DNA of 64,000 nucleotides from Anseranas semipalmata (GCA_013399115.1 VXAA01007214.1:108247-172246); one strand, 5' to 3'; positions 1-13,364 are shown, counted from the stretch's first letter. Notes: generated by a model not told the origin, from the sequence alone. Made by a program: numbers and translations.

Positions 1-2272
1 AAGATAAGCCTTAAAGTCTTTTCATCTAAATTCTCTTCTAAATAGGTTGAATGGGCTTGTCTCTTTTATACAAATAACTGAAGTAACTTGCTTTTTCCTG
101 ATCTCTGTTTTTGTGCTTGTCATTCCTTTTCCCCAAAGCTAACTGGTTGAAGCTGCTTTAAAGTGAGTTGATTCAGTGTACTACAATAGAGGAAACTTGG
201 GCTTTTCTCAGGGCTACTCTTGTCTTCTCAAGTAGAACCACATTCAAGGTCTTACACTTTTAAAGTAAACATAAAGCTCATTTTGAATGTGTAATTGCTT
301 GCAGCTCAGTCAGCCACGCGAGTGCCTTTTAAGTTCTTCATATAATGCCAATTTTGATGGTACTGGGACTTGATCCATGAGATTTCTTGACCAGTGTTGC
401 TTATCAGATCATTTTATCAGCCATCCCTTCAATCCAGTTCAGCTACAGACGCCAGGAAAACAGCACCAGGTTTTGGGCTGCCCATCCCCATAGCCCTTAT
501 CTTTGGTGTAATGCCTTTGCACTTTTGTCTCTCTCCAGCTTGATGTTTTTAAACATTACGCACAGTTTTATTCTATCAGTTTCTCCCTAAAAAGTATACT
601 AGTTCTTTTTCAGATGAGTACGGATTATTTCTGGCCAAAGAAGTTAATTTTATATGAAGCTATTCCAAGTTGTTACAGCTGTTAAATTTAACCACCTTCA
701 CCTTTCTATTTCTACGTAGGGTAACAACATTTTTGACAAGAAGAGAACTTTTTCTACAATAAGTTTTGAATATTTAGCAATGTGAACACATCTTCAGTGT
801 TCTTTACTGAGGCTAGCAGAGGTTTAAGTATAAACACTTCAATCTTTTTCAATAAAGCCTCAAAGTTAACAGTTTAGAGAGAAGCAACATTGGTATAATT
901 TTTGTCTTATAGTTTGGTCTAGATTTTAAAACAGCGTTCAGATGTCTGCTGTACGTTTTGAAGATCTCTGCCTCTCTTTCTCTAGTGTTCTGCAAGCAAG
1001 CACCTATGTGATTCTACCAACGCATCTTAGAATACTTCCTTTTGTAGTTTGAGAGTTGTGGCACAGAAAGAAGATGAGATTATACTGTCCCACTCTACTC
1101 TCAGCCTGTATATTAAGAACAAAAGTTAGGTTCTGGCTTCTCAAATGGATTAAATATTCCTTCAGTAGTACTGTGAGATTCCTGCTTGCATTTGAGTTGT
1201 TGGTAGTATATATGCAAGCTGACTATATTGCCTTTAAAGATAGAAATGTTAACTCTGTCTCTATCCAGCATAGATCTTCAGGAAATACCTACTTTCAGAT
1301 AAGTCACTATAACTTCTTACTCCTAAATGTTTCAGTATAACAGATTTTAACATTTGAAACTAGTTAAATTGTCTTCTTTCTGAAATAAATTTGTGCTTCT
1401 TAAAGACTAGACAGTCCTACGCATTCAGTCTGTAACTTACATTAATGCCTACATTCACATTCAAACTATTTTTTGAACATCACTTTCACTAGTAACATTC
1501 TGTAAACTGGACGGCTGTAATCCTGAGGGAACAGTTTGCTTAAGTTGAGAACAGAGATGAAGATCAGTGCAGTTCGGTTCAGCTATATGTGGTCATCTTT
1601 TTATCCAAAGTCCCTTTTCCACATGTCATGAGGTTAGTTCTTTCCCTTGTCAGTGTTTTCCTAGTGCCAGGGGTTTCTACATCCTTTTCTTTTTTGATTA
1701 TACATGTTTAAAAGACATATGCAGTATGTAACAGAGCTTTTCTTTGCTTAAAAAGCAAACAGAAATACTGTGGGTTAGACTGGAAGTGTTTGACCAAGCC
1801 CTGTAGATTACAATGCAGAGCTAGGAAGGTACTTGACATGTACAGTTACTGTTGTTCTACTAATCTTTCTGTTTCCCCTTAACGCACAGTTAGAGGGAGT
1901 ATGGTTAAGATCATTGTGAGTAAAATGGATGAATTATTTTAAGTCCTCAGACGTGACTATGGGAGACAAAAAATGCCTTATCACACAGAGAGGGGTAACT
2001 GTCCACTTGCGTTCTTTGAGTTTTATTAATGTATTCCAAAGTACATTGTCAGTATTCTGTCATCCAAGCTAGAATATTACTAATTCTCTCAGTTAGTCTG
2101 CGAAGAAGCTTGTTTTGTTACTTTTGTTTAATTCACACATGCAAATATTCAACATTTTTAAAAACATTTTTTCACACTTTGTGAAAACATCTCAAAAGAT
2201 GCTGTAATATACTTGTAATTATTAATGTGCTAATGGAATATGTTTGAGCAGTCTAGGTTTGCATAACTGAGT

Positions 2273-2354
2273 GCCAAATCCTGCTCATTTCAGCTAGTTG
2301 AGTAGATAATTCTCTTAAATGGGGGCTGTTCTAAACTAATGAGCAAGATTTGGC
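2273..2354. repeat. Inverted repeat, likely an old palindromic MITE-like copy
   Basis: The arm at 2273-2289 (GCCAAATCCTGCTCATT) pairs with the arm at 2338-2354 (AATGAGCAAGATTTGGC) at 16 of 17 positions, with a 48-base spacer. The terminal motif resembles an old amniote interspersed repeat whose ends begin GGCCAAATTCTGCTC and whose body is palindromic; I know that repeat from general familiarity, not from a search here. In the transcript the arms could form a stem-loop. The repeat family name is not assigned. Confidence 0.5.
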
Positions 2355-2450
2355 CTCAAGGCCTTCTGCCTGGGGAACACAGTAATGCTACTTTGCATAT
2401 TCCTGCTGGTGCTAAATCATTTGTTGAAAATAAAAATTCTAAACAGAAAT

Positions 2451-2458
2451 TGTAAATA
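2451..2458 (+). promoter_or_regulatory. Pumilio response element, TGTAAATA
   Basis: This is an exact match to UGUANAUA, the binding motif of PUM1/PUM2 proteins, which repress or destabilise mRNAs. It is one of three exact copies in this presumed 3' UTR. Binding is inferred. Confidence 0.4.
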
Positions 2459-2964
2459 AAATATTTATATCCTGGTCCTTCTGACAGACTTAAAATTTAT
2501 CATTTGCAAATTTTTTTTTTGCCATATTCCAAGTTTCCCTTTTTTTTTTAAGAATATGTGGACTGTTTGTTAATGTGGCAAGTCATTGACGGGTTTTAGC
2601 TTCCTGTACTGCTTTCTGTAAGGCCCGTAACATTCCGGTTGTGCATTATGATATGGATCACTTTTCGTTGTGGGATTTCAGTGTTATCCTTAGGCTTGTT
2701 TTGTTATCGTGGCTGTTTAAGCAGATAGCATCAACTAGAACAAGATCAGCATTTGTTCTCTGCTAAAACTTCAAGAAAATCAAACATTCCTTTTAGCATG
2801 TAGGGAAGTTGTTGGAAAAAAATGCAAAAATACCATTTAAAATTATTTTTAAAATGAAATGTGTTAATTAGTCTAAAATAAACTGGAATATGGTGTATCA
2901 ATTGCTAATCTTTGCCATAAATTGCTAGCATCTCACAATTCTTCTAGCATCGATTTAAGAACAT

Positions 2965-2972
2965 TGTAAATA
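2965..2972 (+). promoter_or_regulatory. Pumilio response element, TGTAAATA
   Basis: Second exact UGUAAAUA copy in the presumed 3' UTR, lying in accessible-looking AT-rich sequence about 510 bases after the first. Confidence 0.4.
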
Positions 2973-3466
2973 CAGGCTTTGGGAGCAGGTATATTAGTTT
3001 CAGATTGTACATTACAGAAGATAATTATAAGACTAGTGAACTAATATTTTTAGAAATACTAAATGACAGTGTCTAGAACATGAAAATCAGTGTTTTGATG
3101 TTATAGGATATAGAGGGCTTTTGATAATATGCACTTCTTTACATTTCTGATGAGTTTTGACGTTTTAACAAATAAGTATTTGATTTTCCATCTACTGACT
3201 TGTCATGTGCAGGCCTGCTAATGACCAGTTCCTGTCTTCAGATGTTTTAGATGCTTAGCAAAGTGAACAGGCAAACTTTTATAAATTGTAAACCCTTGTA
3301 GGATGGAAGTTCTCTTAAGAGCCATTTGGTTAAGTTGCCTTATTCTATTACATTGCACTCATGTTATGTCTCCACTTTCTTGTTTACTGTTCTGACACTG
3401 AAGATGTGATGTAAAAATATGTGCTACAAATTTTTACTCATAAATTACTGATTAATATCTTTGTGT

Positions 3467-3530
3467 CACCTGTTAATACAACTCTTGTAAATGATACCTT
3501 TATGCCATCTGTAATACAGCTCTTGTAAAT
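3467..3530 (+). repeat. Near-duplicate pair of a 25-base unit
   Basis: The unit at 3467-3492 (CACCTGTTAATACAACTC then TTGTAAAT) recurs at 3506-3530 (CATCTGTAATACAGCTC then TTGTAAAT) with a few substitutions and one base missing. Period is about 39 bases. It looks like a local duplication within the 3' UTR; each copy ends in a Pumilio-like UGUAAAU. Confidence 0.55.
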
Positions 3531-3654
3531 TGTTTAAATTATTTTTCTTTTTATAGACTCTCATTATTGAATGTACAGACTAGATCCCTTTATTATGTCA
3601 CTAATTTCATTGGGGCCTAAATGTGGCCAGTGCTGTAATTCATCCCATCAAAAC

Positions 3655-3662
3655 TGTAAATA
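3655..3662 (+). promoter_or_regulatory. Pumilio response element, TGTAAATA
   Basis: Third exact UGUAAAUA copy, about 160 bases before the main poly(A) signal, a typical place for functional 3' UTR elements. Confidence 0.4.
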
Positions 3663-3819
3663 ATTCTTTACTGCTTGTTTTGCATGAATGAAGTTTGCAT
3701 TTCATTTACTTTGTCATAAGCCAACTCCTCTATGATGGGCCTACTTTTTACAGTTTATTTTCCTGGTTTTATTAGCATTTGTTCTGTATGAATGTTGAAA
3801 CAGTACTTTGTCTTTTCCT

Positions 3820-3900
3820 AATAAATAATTTGAGATTGTTCATTGTTTGCCTGTTTTTGTAGGCTTTGTGGTGGGGTTTTTGGGTGTTGTTTTTGTTTTC
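3820..3900 (+). terminator. Poly(A) signal and downstream GU-rich element
   Basis: AATAAA lies at 3820-3825. Cleavage is expected about 15-20 bases later, near 3840-3845. From about 3858 to 3898 there is a strong GU/U-rich stretch (GTGGTGGGGTTTTTGGGTG and following T-runs), which is the binding region for the cleavage stimulation factor. Signal, spacing and downstream element together make this the best poly(A) site in the window and set the end of the upstream transcript. Confidence 0.75.
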
Positions 3901-6125
3901 CCTTAGCATCATAAGTTGCTAAGATAATTAACACTGGAGGTTATTACATAGCGTTTTACAGTAAGGAAACATGACTGGTATGGTTTTCATGCACTTCTGT
4001 AATAAAAGAATTTACTTTATATTTCTTAGATTCAGCTTGTTTTTAAAAACATTTTATATCCTAAATTTTAGCTTTGCCTTCCAAATTAACTTGGGAACGC
4101 ATACTTACTCATGCACTCAGATGACTCAGTTATATTTTTCCTGTTGAATAAAATACATTGTATATTTATAAACTGCAATTTATTCTCTGTTGGAATTGTC
4201 CTTTGCTCATGGAAAGCCAAATTACATTGTCCTGAAGTTGGTCTGATTGAGCGCGTAATAGGCAAGAAGTTTTCAGGAATTGTCTGTGCCACAGTGGCAT
4301 GATAGTAACACATCTTGTGGTGATCTTGCTGTGTCAGGGTCTGTGCTTCAGGATTCATTTTACAAATATCCAAACTACAAGTCTTAGTTTTAAATTACCA
4401 AAAATGAAACCTGAAAATGCCATTGTGTCTTATCTCTATCGAGTCTGGCAAAGAAATCAGCACCTAAGTGGTGCAGACAGAAGCACGTAAGAAATACGGG
4501 TTCTTTTACAAGTTTGTGGGGTGTTGATTAGTTTAGATTGCAATTGTTTAATGCAGAAATGTGACTTGTTTCTTTGAGTATAGTATACTAGCTTTTTGTG
4601 GAAGCTAGTTTGCGTTTCAGCTGGGGTCCTAAACTGCTTCCTGGTGCAGCATCTGAGAGCACTTGGGACAGGTTTCCAGTTAAGCTGTGCCAGCTGCATT
4701 TAGTTCCATCTTATCTGCAGATAAGTTTAAAAAAAAAAAAAAATCCATTTAAAAAGTGGCTTCCTCTTATGGTAAGACAATTCAGCTAGCTGTACTTGAA
4801 TTTTTCTTGGACTCAGAAATACCAGCCTCTGTCTTTTCAGAAGCATAGATTAAAAATGAAGTTCACCTTTGTGTTGGGAGTGAAAACCTCCTGCTCTAAA
4901 GGTATTTCTGTCCATCAGCAGGTCTTTAAGTATTGCAGGCTACAGCACAAAAAATCAGTAGCAGTCACCTTGCATACAGTGCATGTGAGGTACGGGAGCG
5001 GGTGACAGCATCTCCAGTTCCCGGTCGGGAGCTGGCAGAGGGAGCAGACAGACCACTGCTCCAGGGAGGCAGCACAGCGTGTTCTGCACAGTGAGCATCT
5101 GCTTCTGCCTTGGGCAGGTACATCTTCAGGGCTACAGAACCACCAGTGTTGTGCCATGTCTGCAGGCATGGCAGGAGGGGGATTTGTACAACCTTAAAGT
5201 GTGTAATTAAGAGTTAATTTGCTAGTGGTGGCTCCCTTTTAGCCTTACAGGGTCTCATGAGTGATTGCTTTCAGTAGGCTGCAGCCACTCTGTGGCTGGC
5301 CCAGACTCCTAACGCGGGCCCTGGAAGCTGGCCACAGGAGGTGAACTGATGAGAGTATCTCTGTTACAGCAAAGTCATAAGCTGTTATGGAAGAAGCAAC
5401 ATGCCCTTTCTATAGGGCACAACAAAGCTCTTCAGTTCCAGAAGGTGCCTTTCCTGTCAAAGGACGTAAGTGTCTTTCTTCCCCTTCTCTAATGAAAGTG
5501 GGCCGTGCAGAAAGGAAACAGTTCTCTGAGAGGGTTTAAGTTCTCGGTAACATCTGAGTGCATGAGCAACTCAGGAAGTTTTAATGTGTGGGGCAGATGC
5601 TTCTGTGGTATATGAACACTTCACCCTCTCTGCCCTTTAGATTCTGGCTTGAGCAGTGTCAACTAAGAGAAACATTTGGCCATGGCTTATTGCAGCATTC
5701 CGCATTGGTTTTCTTTGTTTTTCATAATTGTAAAGGAGACAACATATTACTTCTCTGCCCTAAAATAGCTTGTGCAATGAGCAATGACTAGAGGAAGTGT
5801 TCTAGCCAATTTTTGCACAACGAGACCCAAACGAAAGAGGATACAAAATGACAGACAGCATATTTCAAGTAGATGATGAATAAAGTTCCATCAACTGACA
5901 GGGAAGAAATGCTAAGTCAGAGTGAAGACTGATGGCCAAACTCCAGACTCTGCAAGACCTGGAAGGTAAATGGCCTGTGGCCCACGTGATGTTAAGGCAG
6001 AGGAAGCAGTTAAGATTCATACTCACAAATTAAATTTTGAGTGGTTTCTGTACTCCTAGTCATAGCTGTTTGAGTCTGGTTGTACTGCCAGTTTTCTACC
6101 CTGTTGTCCACCTATTCACTCTATA
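3901..6125. other. Intergenic, no gene recognised
   Basis: Short open frames on both strands show no family resemblance. There is a run of A at about 4730-4743. No LINE 3' end, tRNA-like cloverleaf or CpG island is evident. Confidence 0.55.
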
Positions 6126-6530
6126 TTTCACCAATTTGGCTATAGATAGACAGAGATGATGTCAAAGGCCTTTCTAAAGTCAAGATAAACAAGAGCAATT
6201 GCTCTTCCTTTGCCTGCAGAGCCAGTCCTCACGGAACACTTTCAGGTTGGTCAGGCGGAGTTTGCCTGTGGTAAAGGTGTGCTGTTCTTAATTGCTCCCA
6301 TGTCCTTTGTGTGCCTGGATGTGTCCTCCAGGAGGATTTGCTCCGTAGCCTTCCCAGGATAGTGGTGAGGCTGACCAACCTGTGGTGCACCACATGTGTC
6401 TTCTGGAGACTGGGTGTGACATTTGCTTTTCTTCCATCACCAGGAACCTTCCTTGATGGCTATGACCTGCCAGTGGCAGTAGTCAGCTCTGTCTTTACCC
6501 TGAGAGCGTCTGGTCCCACGCATCACACAT
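6126..6530 (-). mobile_element. Degraded CR1-like LINE reverse-transcriptase fragment
   Basis: Read on the minus strand, the right half gives a frame resembling the RT palm entrance (VPGDGRKANVTP, compare the family's P-E-D-W-R-K-A-N-V-T-P), and the left part gives LVYLDFRKAFDI, which holds RT motif A with its catalytic Asp. Both belong to the non-LTR retrotransposon ORF2. Between and around these islands the frame is broken by indels and stops, so this is an old dead copy. No 3' end is present. Limits are approximate. Confidence 0.7.
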
Positions 6531-9500
6531 ACCCAGCCAGCTCAGCGTGCCTTAACTGCTTTCTTCAGCTGTGGGGAATGTCTCACTCCCACCGCTTCTG
6601 CTCCTGGGCTTCGGGAGCTGAAACCCTGAGGACAGGCCTAGAATTCAGAAGCTGAGACAGAGAAGTTGCCGAGTCCTTTAGTCTTTTATGTGATTTTTGC
6701 TATTAGGGATCACAGTTAAACAAAACAGGGTGAGCTGTGTTGAAGGAGACCAGTATACTGGGGGCAGAGCCTGTTGACCAGAGGTCCTCACTGTGCTGAG
6801 GCCAGGCATCAGCTTCTGACCTGGTGGGAACGTTGATGAATTTCACCAGCCTGAGACCTTGTGCTTACAAACGGGATCAGCTCGGGAGCCACGCCGCATC
6901 TTCAGCCATCATTCGCACAAGGCCTAGAGCTGACAGCTGGAGGCTGTAGCTGTTTCAGCATTCCCAAACTAATCCAGCAGTGTTTAAGAGTGAGCATCCT
7001 CATTCAGGAACACCATTTTTTGTGGTTTGCGAGCCCGGTGCCCCGATGGTTTTCCCTGCTATAGAGCCCTGCTGCGTGTTCTGGGGCTCTCTGGGGGCTG
7101 CGGGGTTCCTTGGGTAGCAGAAGCCGCTGCAGTGTGAGCCCCTGTGTAACGTGGGCAGCGAGGTTTCCCCAGATGAGTTTGGGTTAGCTGCTGCTCGTGC
7201 CTTTTCCAGAAGAAATCTGTTGTAAAAAGCCGGTGATCTATTACAACCCTTAATTTCTGTGAGAAATAAGTTGCCCTTATTATAATGTGGTGCATTACTT
7301 CAAGTCTGTATTTCCTTACTGTCATCATCTCCATTATTAAACTTACAAGTTAATCATGAGAAGCACTTACATTTTGATTAAAATACTTTTTTGTAAGCAA
7401 TCTTGCACATCAAAACTGGGTGTTTTTTTTTTTTTAACCAGCCCAGTAGACATATAGTACTTCTAGTAGTCCCAGTAAATTCTTTAAAAAAAAGTCACCC
7501 CCAGCTCAGTAACTTAGCTGGTGTCGGAAGTGAGCTAACCATTGTGAAACCTGCACAGCTGCTTCGGCTTTCACAGCAACACCCATCTTGTGGTGTATTA
7601 GGTTCTGGCAGAAAATCTGCAGAAGCTGTTACCACAGTCCCAGTGATAACGTTTGTTTAGAGCTGGATCCCAGAAACACAAGCTTGGTCAAACAGTGACC
7701 GCCTCTGTCGTAAAACCTGGACAGTGCTTTATGCAGAGCTTTTGGTGCAAGTCTGCTGGTTTGAGAGCTTTCTTGTTTTTTCTTTGAGTTTCCATCACCT
7801 TTGCAGATGGCAACTAATACTGATATGTGGCACTAAAACTGTGAGATTCTGGAATGGGAATGGCGAATCTGGGCAGGATCAGCCATAGGTGCTATTTGTG
7901 TATGGAGATGTCTCTGGAGCCCACACTGCTTGGTCACAGGCTTCTTGGCAGATTTAATAATTCTCTCCAAAAGTTACCAAACAAACCTGATGAACAGATT
8001 TTTTTTCTACTCCCAAGCAACACATTTGCAATTGAGGTCACAGCTATAAGCCCAGTTTTAGAACTCCTCCCTGAAAGTTTGCACGTCTCTCATCTGTACT
8101 TGCAGGGGTAGATCCAGCTCTTCTGGAGCAAGGAAATCCAAACCTGCTTCAGCCACTGTACGTGGGATCTGTCAGTTTGTGCTGGCTTCTGTGACTCTCC
8201 CTTTACCACCTGCTGGATGCAGTTCAGCTCCCGTGGCAGTTGCTCCCAGGTGGGCTTCCTTCAGGTTCTGACCACACCAGAGAAGTGAAACCATCCCAGC
8301 TTAGTTCTAAAGTTATTTCCAAGCATATTGGCTAAGTTATGTTAAACCATAGTTCATCCAACCCTGGCAGCTCCAGCTCTCCTGCTCACTCTGGGAGCGC
8401 TTCTGCAGGTGCTGGGGCTTGGGGCGTCCCTGGCCTGCGAGGGCACGGGGGTGCTGCACCCCTGAGCTGCCCCGGGGACCTCGACCTCGGTCACAGGGAC
8501 AGCAGCACGTGCTCATTAGTGAACCTGCTCATCAGCGTCTGATCTGAAATGTGAAGCAACTTAAACGTATTTAACTTCAGTGCTCGCAGGCTCGCACAGC
8601 TGCTGTGGGACTTGTTGGAGTGGTGTATAGTACTTTTCGTGTTCGTGCTACCGGCAGGTCTGCAGGAAGTGAGTACAAACCGATGGGGCCGCACCGGCGG
8701 GAAGCTTACATCTCTGCTTCTTGAAAGGTGAAACACTGAAGCGGAGATTACCTTTAACTAACAGATACAATGCTGAAGGTAAAGTTGTGTTTCACAGTTC
8801 ATGGGCTCTTGTGTTAGGATACGCTGTTCAACATCAAAAAAATTGTTGTGTTAGAATGCCATTTGATGGCACAATAAGGCTTTTGGTCACCTGGGGCAAT
8901 ATTTGATTAACACATCACTGTTCTCTAGTAACCTTAGTTACTAATTGTGGGGTTTGGAACAGACTGTTCTGGATCAGAGGACAGAACAATATACTAAAAA
9001 AGAACTTGCACCCAGAAAGCCTCCTGCCCAGTCACTGCAGCTGGCTCTGGAAAGTTACTGGAGCAAGAAAATCCAGCACTTTTGCAGAGACTTCTTAATA
9101 GTACTTTCAACGGATCTGAAAATAGACATGTTGAAATCACACTTGCCACTTAAACTAGAATCATATTTCCGATAAACATAGTATCATTCATGATTTCATT
9201 CAAATATCTGTCTTGTCTGAAGAAATACAAGGCTGCTATCCTTCCCTGTCCTACTCCCACACATGCAACAACAGTATTTTAATCAAAGGGAATATCTTTA
9301 TTCAGGCTCTAATAACTTTCTTCTTGTCTTTTCATTCTCTGTCTTCAGAGATGCAGTGGTCCTCCTGAGCTGTCATTTTGTAGCCTGATATAAGCTTACA
9401 GATCGACCATTATGTGACTATGAAAACTAAAGCTCTTTTTTTGGCACAATATTGTCCTTGTTTTAGAGAGTCTCTTGGGAAACAGCATCTTATTAAAACA

Positions 9501-12460
9501 AATAAAGAAATTGTTACTTCAGCTCTGGATCCTGCTTTCCCTGCTACTTAGCTGTGGGGAATCTTTGGATAAATAGCTAGAAAACATACCTTCATTTTTA
9601 AATTCTTCTTTTTATTTTTTTTTAAATAGGGATTGGAGAATAATGTTTGAAAAAAGTGTCTTTTTTTTTTTTAAATCAGATCACTTCCAGCCTGCTCTGG
9701 ATGACTGACCAGGTAGTATTCTGCTTTCTGCTATTTTGTAGCTTTTGTGAGGTGGTGGCCTGCTCATGATGCTCATTTCACTTATACTTTGACATGTCAT
9801 TTAAAGATCTCCACACAGAAGTGCACTGAGATGCTTCACAGCAAGTTTTGTTTTTCCTGTTATTCTGAACACTACAGCACGCTACAGGGCTGGGCAGCCC
9901 CAGTAGCAAAGCCACGAGTTTCTGCTGTGACTGCTCCTGTTTTCCCAGGTCACCACCATGAGAACTCAGTCCCCCGCGTACCTCTGTGGAGCAGCTCTGC
10001 AGATCAGAAAGACTTTCCCTAGCCTTGTGCATCATGGTGCTCTTGGTGCCTTCTACCCTAAGGGAAACAACAAACATGCAAGGATCTTCCGGCTCTAATG
10101 CAGCTCAGCTTGGATCACTGTTCATCTTTGAAATATTTGCGGAAATTTTATGATGGAGTGGTCCCATTGTCATCTGAAACATCAGTCTCCCCTTATACAG
10201 CAACAGCAAAGTTCTGACCTAAGGTGGGAGCCACACTATGAGCTCTGTAGTCTCTAAGAGTTGCTTAACATTTAACATCTCTTTTTAAACCACTGCTAAA
10301 TAGCTATTACATTGGAAACAGCTGAGACTCTTAGCAGCTGCACTGTGCTTCATATTCAGCTGCTACTGTTACACGTCATAAATGGTCTTCTGCATTCTGA
10401 GTTAAATGGGACTTTTTTTCTGTAATTAAATGAAATTCTGCTGGCAACTGAATTTAGAAAAATTGTAAGCTTTATTCTTCAGACTAGGAACACTTAATGC
10501 TTAGACTTTGTTGTCGTTATTTAAAGTTGGGATTTATTATGGTAATTTGGTCTTTGTCTTCACTATATGTCCAATAATACACAAATCCACAAAGTTCACG
10601 CTTTACTGAAAGTTCTGAATCTTGTCCCCTTTATTTGTTATAAGTAGAAGTATCTGGGTCCTGGTTCGTGATAGGAAACAGGCTCCATTCTTGTGTGGAT
10701 GGTTTTGTAGCTGTGATTGGGATGGTGCCAGGGTTAATGGGCATTTGAGGTATGCGACTAGTATGGCCAAATTCTCTTCTGTTTTCCTGCCAAAACACAT
10801 TGGGGAGGGGGGTGGTCTTCTCTGAACCAGATAATTTCTAGGAAAATGCTGTCCTTAAGACATTTTTCTAGAATTACCAGAACAAAATTACTCAGTGTTT
10901 CTTTTTAAAGTTCCTTGTTTTTCTATGCCTCTGACCATTGTGGATAGCTGTGCAAGAGTCGCTTGCTTCTGGGACAGGGAGGCTCGGCAGAGCCATGGCT
11001 TGGGCATTCCATGCTCGAAACCCATCATAAGAGCGTGAAGGCTTTCCAGCCTTGTTGCTGGTACCTGCTGCAGACCCTGCTAGCAGGCAGCACTGTGAAA
11101 TTCCTTCCAAACCACATCTGTGTGATGCTGCCAGGGCAATGCTGTGTTGCAGAGTCCCATGCCTCTGCTGCAAAGCAGCGTTAGCCGTCAGGAGGAATTA
11201 CTGCCTGCAGTGCTGCATTTTTTCCACTTGGTCCTGGCAGTGAACACGGCCGGCACTCATCAGGCCCCTAGGCATTTCTCTGGATTTGGGTCTCACCCAG
11301 CCGGAGCTCGCCGCTTCTTGCAGTCGCGGGGTGGGCCGAGGGGCTGAGGAGGTGTGAGCATGTTTTGTAGAGGGTGAGCGGTACCATCCAGGGCCAGCGC
11401 AGGGACTAAATGCCCTTTAGTGCCCCGTGTGCTTGGTGTGGCTCTGTTTCAGAGCGTCGCATACAAATAAATTATTTGTCCAACGGTGCCAGCACTTGCG
11501 AGCTTCTCATGATATGTGTACATAGGCTGAATGAGTAGCAGGGAGGTGCTGCAGACATGCAGCGGGCTCTTCGGTCAGCCTGGGCAATGCGTATTTCTCC
11601 TCCCCACAATCCCGGTCCTTGGCAGAGTGATGAAGTGAATTATTCAAGTAAAACTGCTCAAAGAAGTTTTCTTTAACGATTTAGGCTGAACAAACCCCTC
11701 CTTAAGCCTCTAAATTGTTTCTGTAAAACCCGTCATTGGTTCTTTAAAGTTATCTGTTGTCACCTTCGGTCTTGGTGCTGTTACTAAAGGGTCTGTGTTC
11801 CTTCATCGTAAAGACACCCTGGCTGTAGCTAATACCTTTCCTTCTAGGGCAGCAGCTCTTTGGTCTCGCCTTCGTACGAATACAGTGGTTCTGGTTAACA
11901 CCCAGTTAATGCCTCGTGGCAGCAGCTGAAGGAAATGCCTCCAGCTGGTGCTTATATTTAAATATTTGCACTATCATGTTCCCACTAGACTGGCTGAACA
12001 GCAAAATATTGAGTTCAGTGCACTCTCACTACTTGATGTTTTTATCATTTAAGGCTTGAGACAACTTGTAAATGCTTAAAATAGCGTGAAAATCCCTGTG
12101 CTGGCACAGGCTCCCAGCCTTATTGGAGGGCTGTCTGCTCTTCTGATGTAAAGTTTTCATATGTTCCACAGAACAAGTATGGTAAAGTAAAAGTTTAAAT
12201 AACCAGCTCTATCAGTTATCATTTAAAAATAAACCCCTAACTTAAGAGTGACAAAATAACAAGCTGATCAAAACATAATTGCTGAGTAATCAGTTGTCCA
12301 TCATGTGAGGACCGTGGCTGCAATGAACTACTATAGTTCCATTGATTTCAACAATTTTTCACAGTTGTTAAATGAAGCTTTGTCCGTATAAACAACAAAT
12401 AGTTAAGCTGTTGCTGGGGTCTGTAAATTGGGAACGTGGTACGTAACAAGTTGAAAAACT
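6531..12460. other. Intergenic, no gene recognised
   Basis: Unique-looking sequence with scattered short frames and T-runs (7421-7435, 9660-9672). The patch at about 8390-8500 is GC-richer but has no supporting promoter or splice signals that I can see. Nothing else recognised. Confidence 0.5.
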
Positions 12461-13360
12461 TGTTTTGAGGAAGGGACAAGGAAGCAGGGAGAAGGGCTGT
12501 GGGCAGCAGCGGGCTGTTTGCTTGGGACCGCAGCCCAGCGCACCAGCAGCAGCTCGTGCGGGCGCAGGGGCACAGACCTGCGCGGGCTCAAGGCGCAGCC
12601 AGCTCTGTTCACGCAGGCAGGCTGAGGCCGCTCCTCATTTTAGCAGCTCTGGCCCTGGGCCTTTTCAGGACCCCGGTTTTCCAGGCATACATGCTCTAGT
12701 CTATGCACTCGCTAGAGCTCAGCCAATGTGAGTCTGTCCTTTTTCTGCAGAGAAATGTCTTGTGTGTGCAGAGAAACAAAACTGGAAGGGTTTTGGCTGC
12801 TGTGGTTGGTGGCTCAGTTCTGCTTGGTGCTCCCTGAAGGTCTCTCAACTTTGCTAACGCTAAAGCAAGTGTTTCCATGGGAAGAAATGACAATTTTATC
12901 CTGTGCGTAACAGTGTGCCTGTTTCTGCTCTTTTTGTGCCTGCGACATTAGAGCTTGTAGCTCTCTCCAGGCTCTCTGCTGATGTCTGCATCCCTCCTGG
13001 TTCGGTGGATGGATGGCAACATGCGCTCTCTTGTGGTTTTTGGAAGCGACAGATCTGAAATAGGAGATGCCCACGTCAGCAAACACATGGGTGCGGTGCC
13101 GCAGCCCTCTCTTCACCTGTGGCACGGAGCAGCTGCCCAGAGATGGCGAGTTCCAGGGTCTGTGAAACAACCGGTGCCAACCGCAGGGTCACAGCCGCAG
13201 CGTGGGACTGTGTGTCTCTGGCACGCGTGGCACCAGCCCCACGGCTGGGACTGGCTTTGCCGGCTCCGTCACAGCCAGCAGCACAGGGCATGGGCTGGAG
13301 GCCACAGGACTGCTGCTGCCTTTCGAAGCCTTTCGCTGTCTGACGCTCCAAGTTTTGCTG
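12461..13360. other. GC-rich unique stretch, non-coding as far as can be seen
   Basis: GC content rises here and overlapping frames open on both strands (up to 142 codons at 12982-13410). Open frames on both strands at once are expected when GC is high and TA-containing stops are rare. None resembles a known family, and there is no convincing splice structure. Confidence 0.45.
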
Positions 13361-13364
13361 TCAT

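Larger units (their letters stand above)
1..3843 (+). other. Probable 3' UTR / terminal exon of an upstream plus-strand gene
   Basis: No credible coding frame is visible. The sequence is AT-rich, T-rich and free of recognisable LINE insertions until it reaches a strong poly(A) site at 3820, which is how a long vertebrate 3' UTR looks. It carries three copies of the Pumilio motif TGTAAATA, many ATTTA-like pieces, and several weaker AATAAA hexamers (for example near 850 and 1385) that could give shorter transcripts. The stop codon and coding exons are not in the window, so the gene cannot be named from sequence. If the right-hand gene is STARD8, the mammalian neighbour on this side in the same orientation is YIPF6. 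That name is an inference from synteny only. The start of the UTR within or before the window is unknown. Confidence 0.6.
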
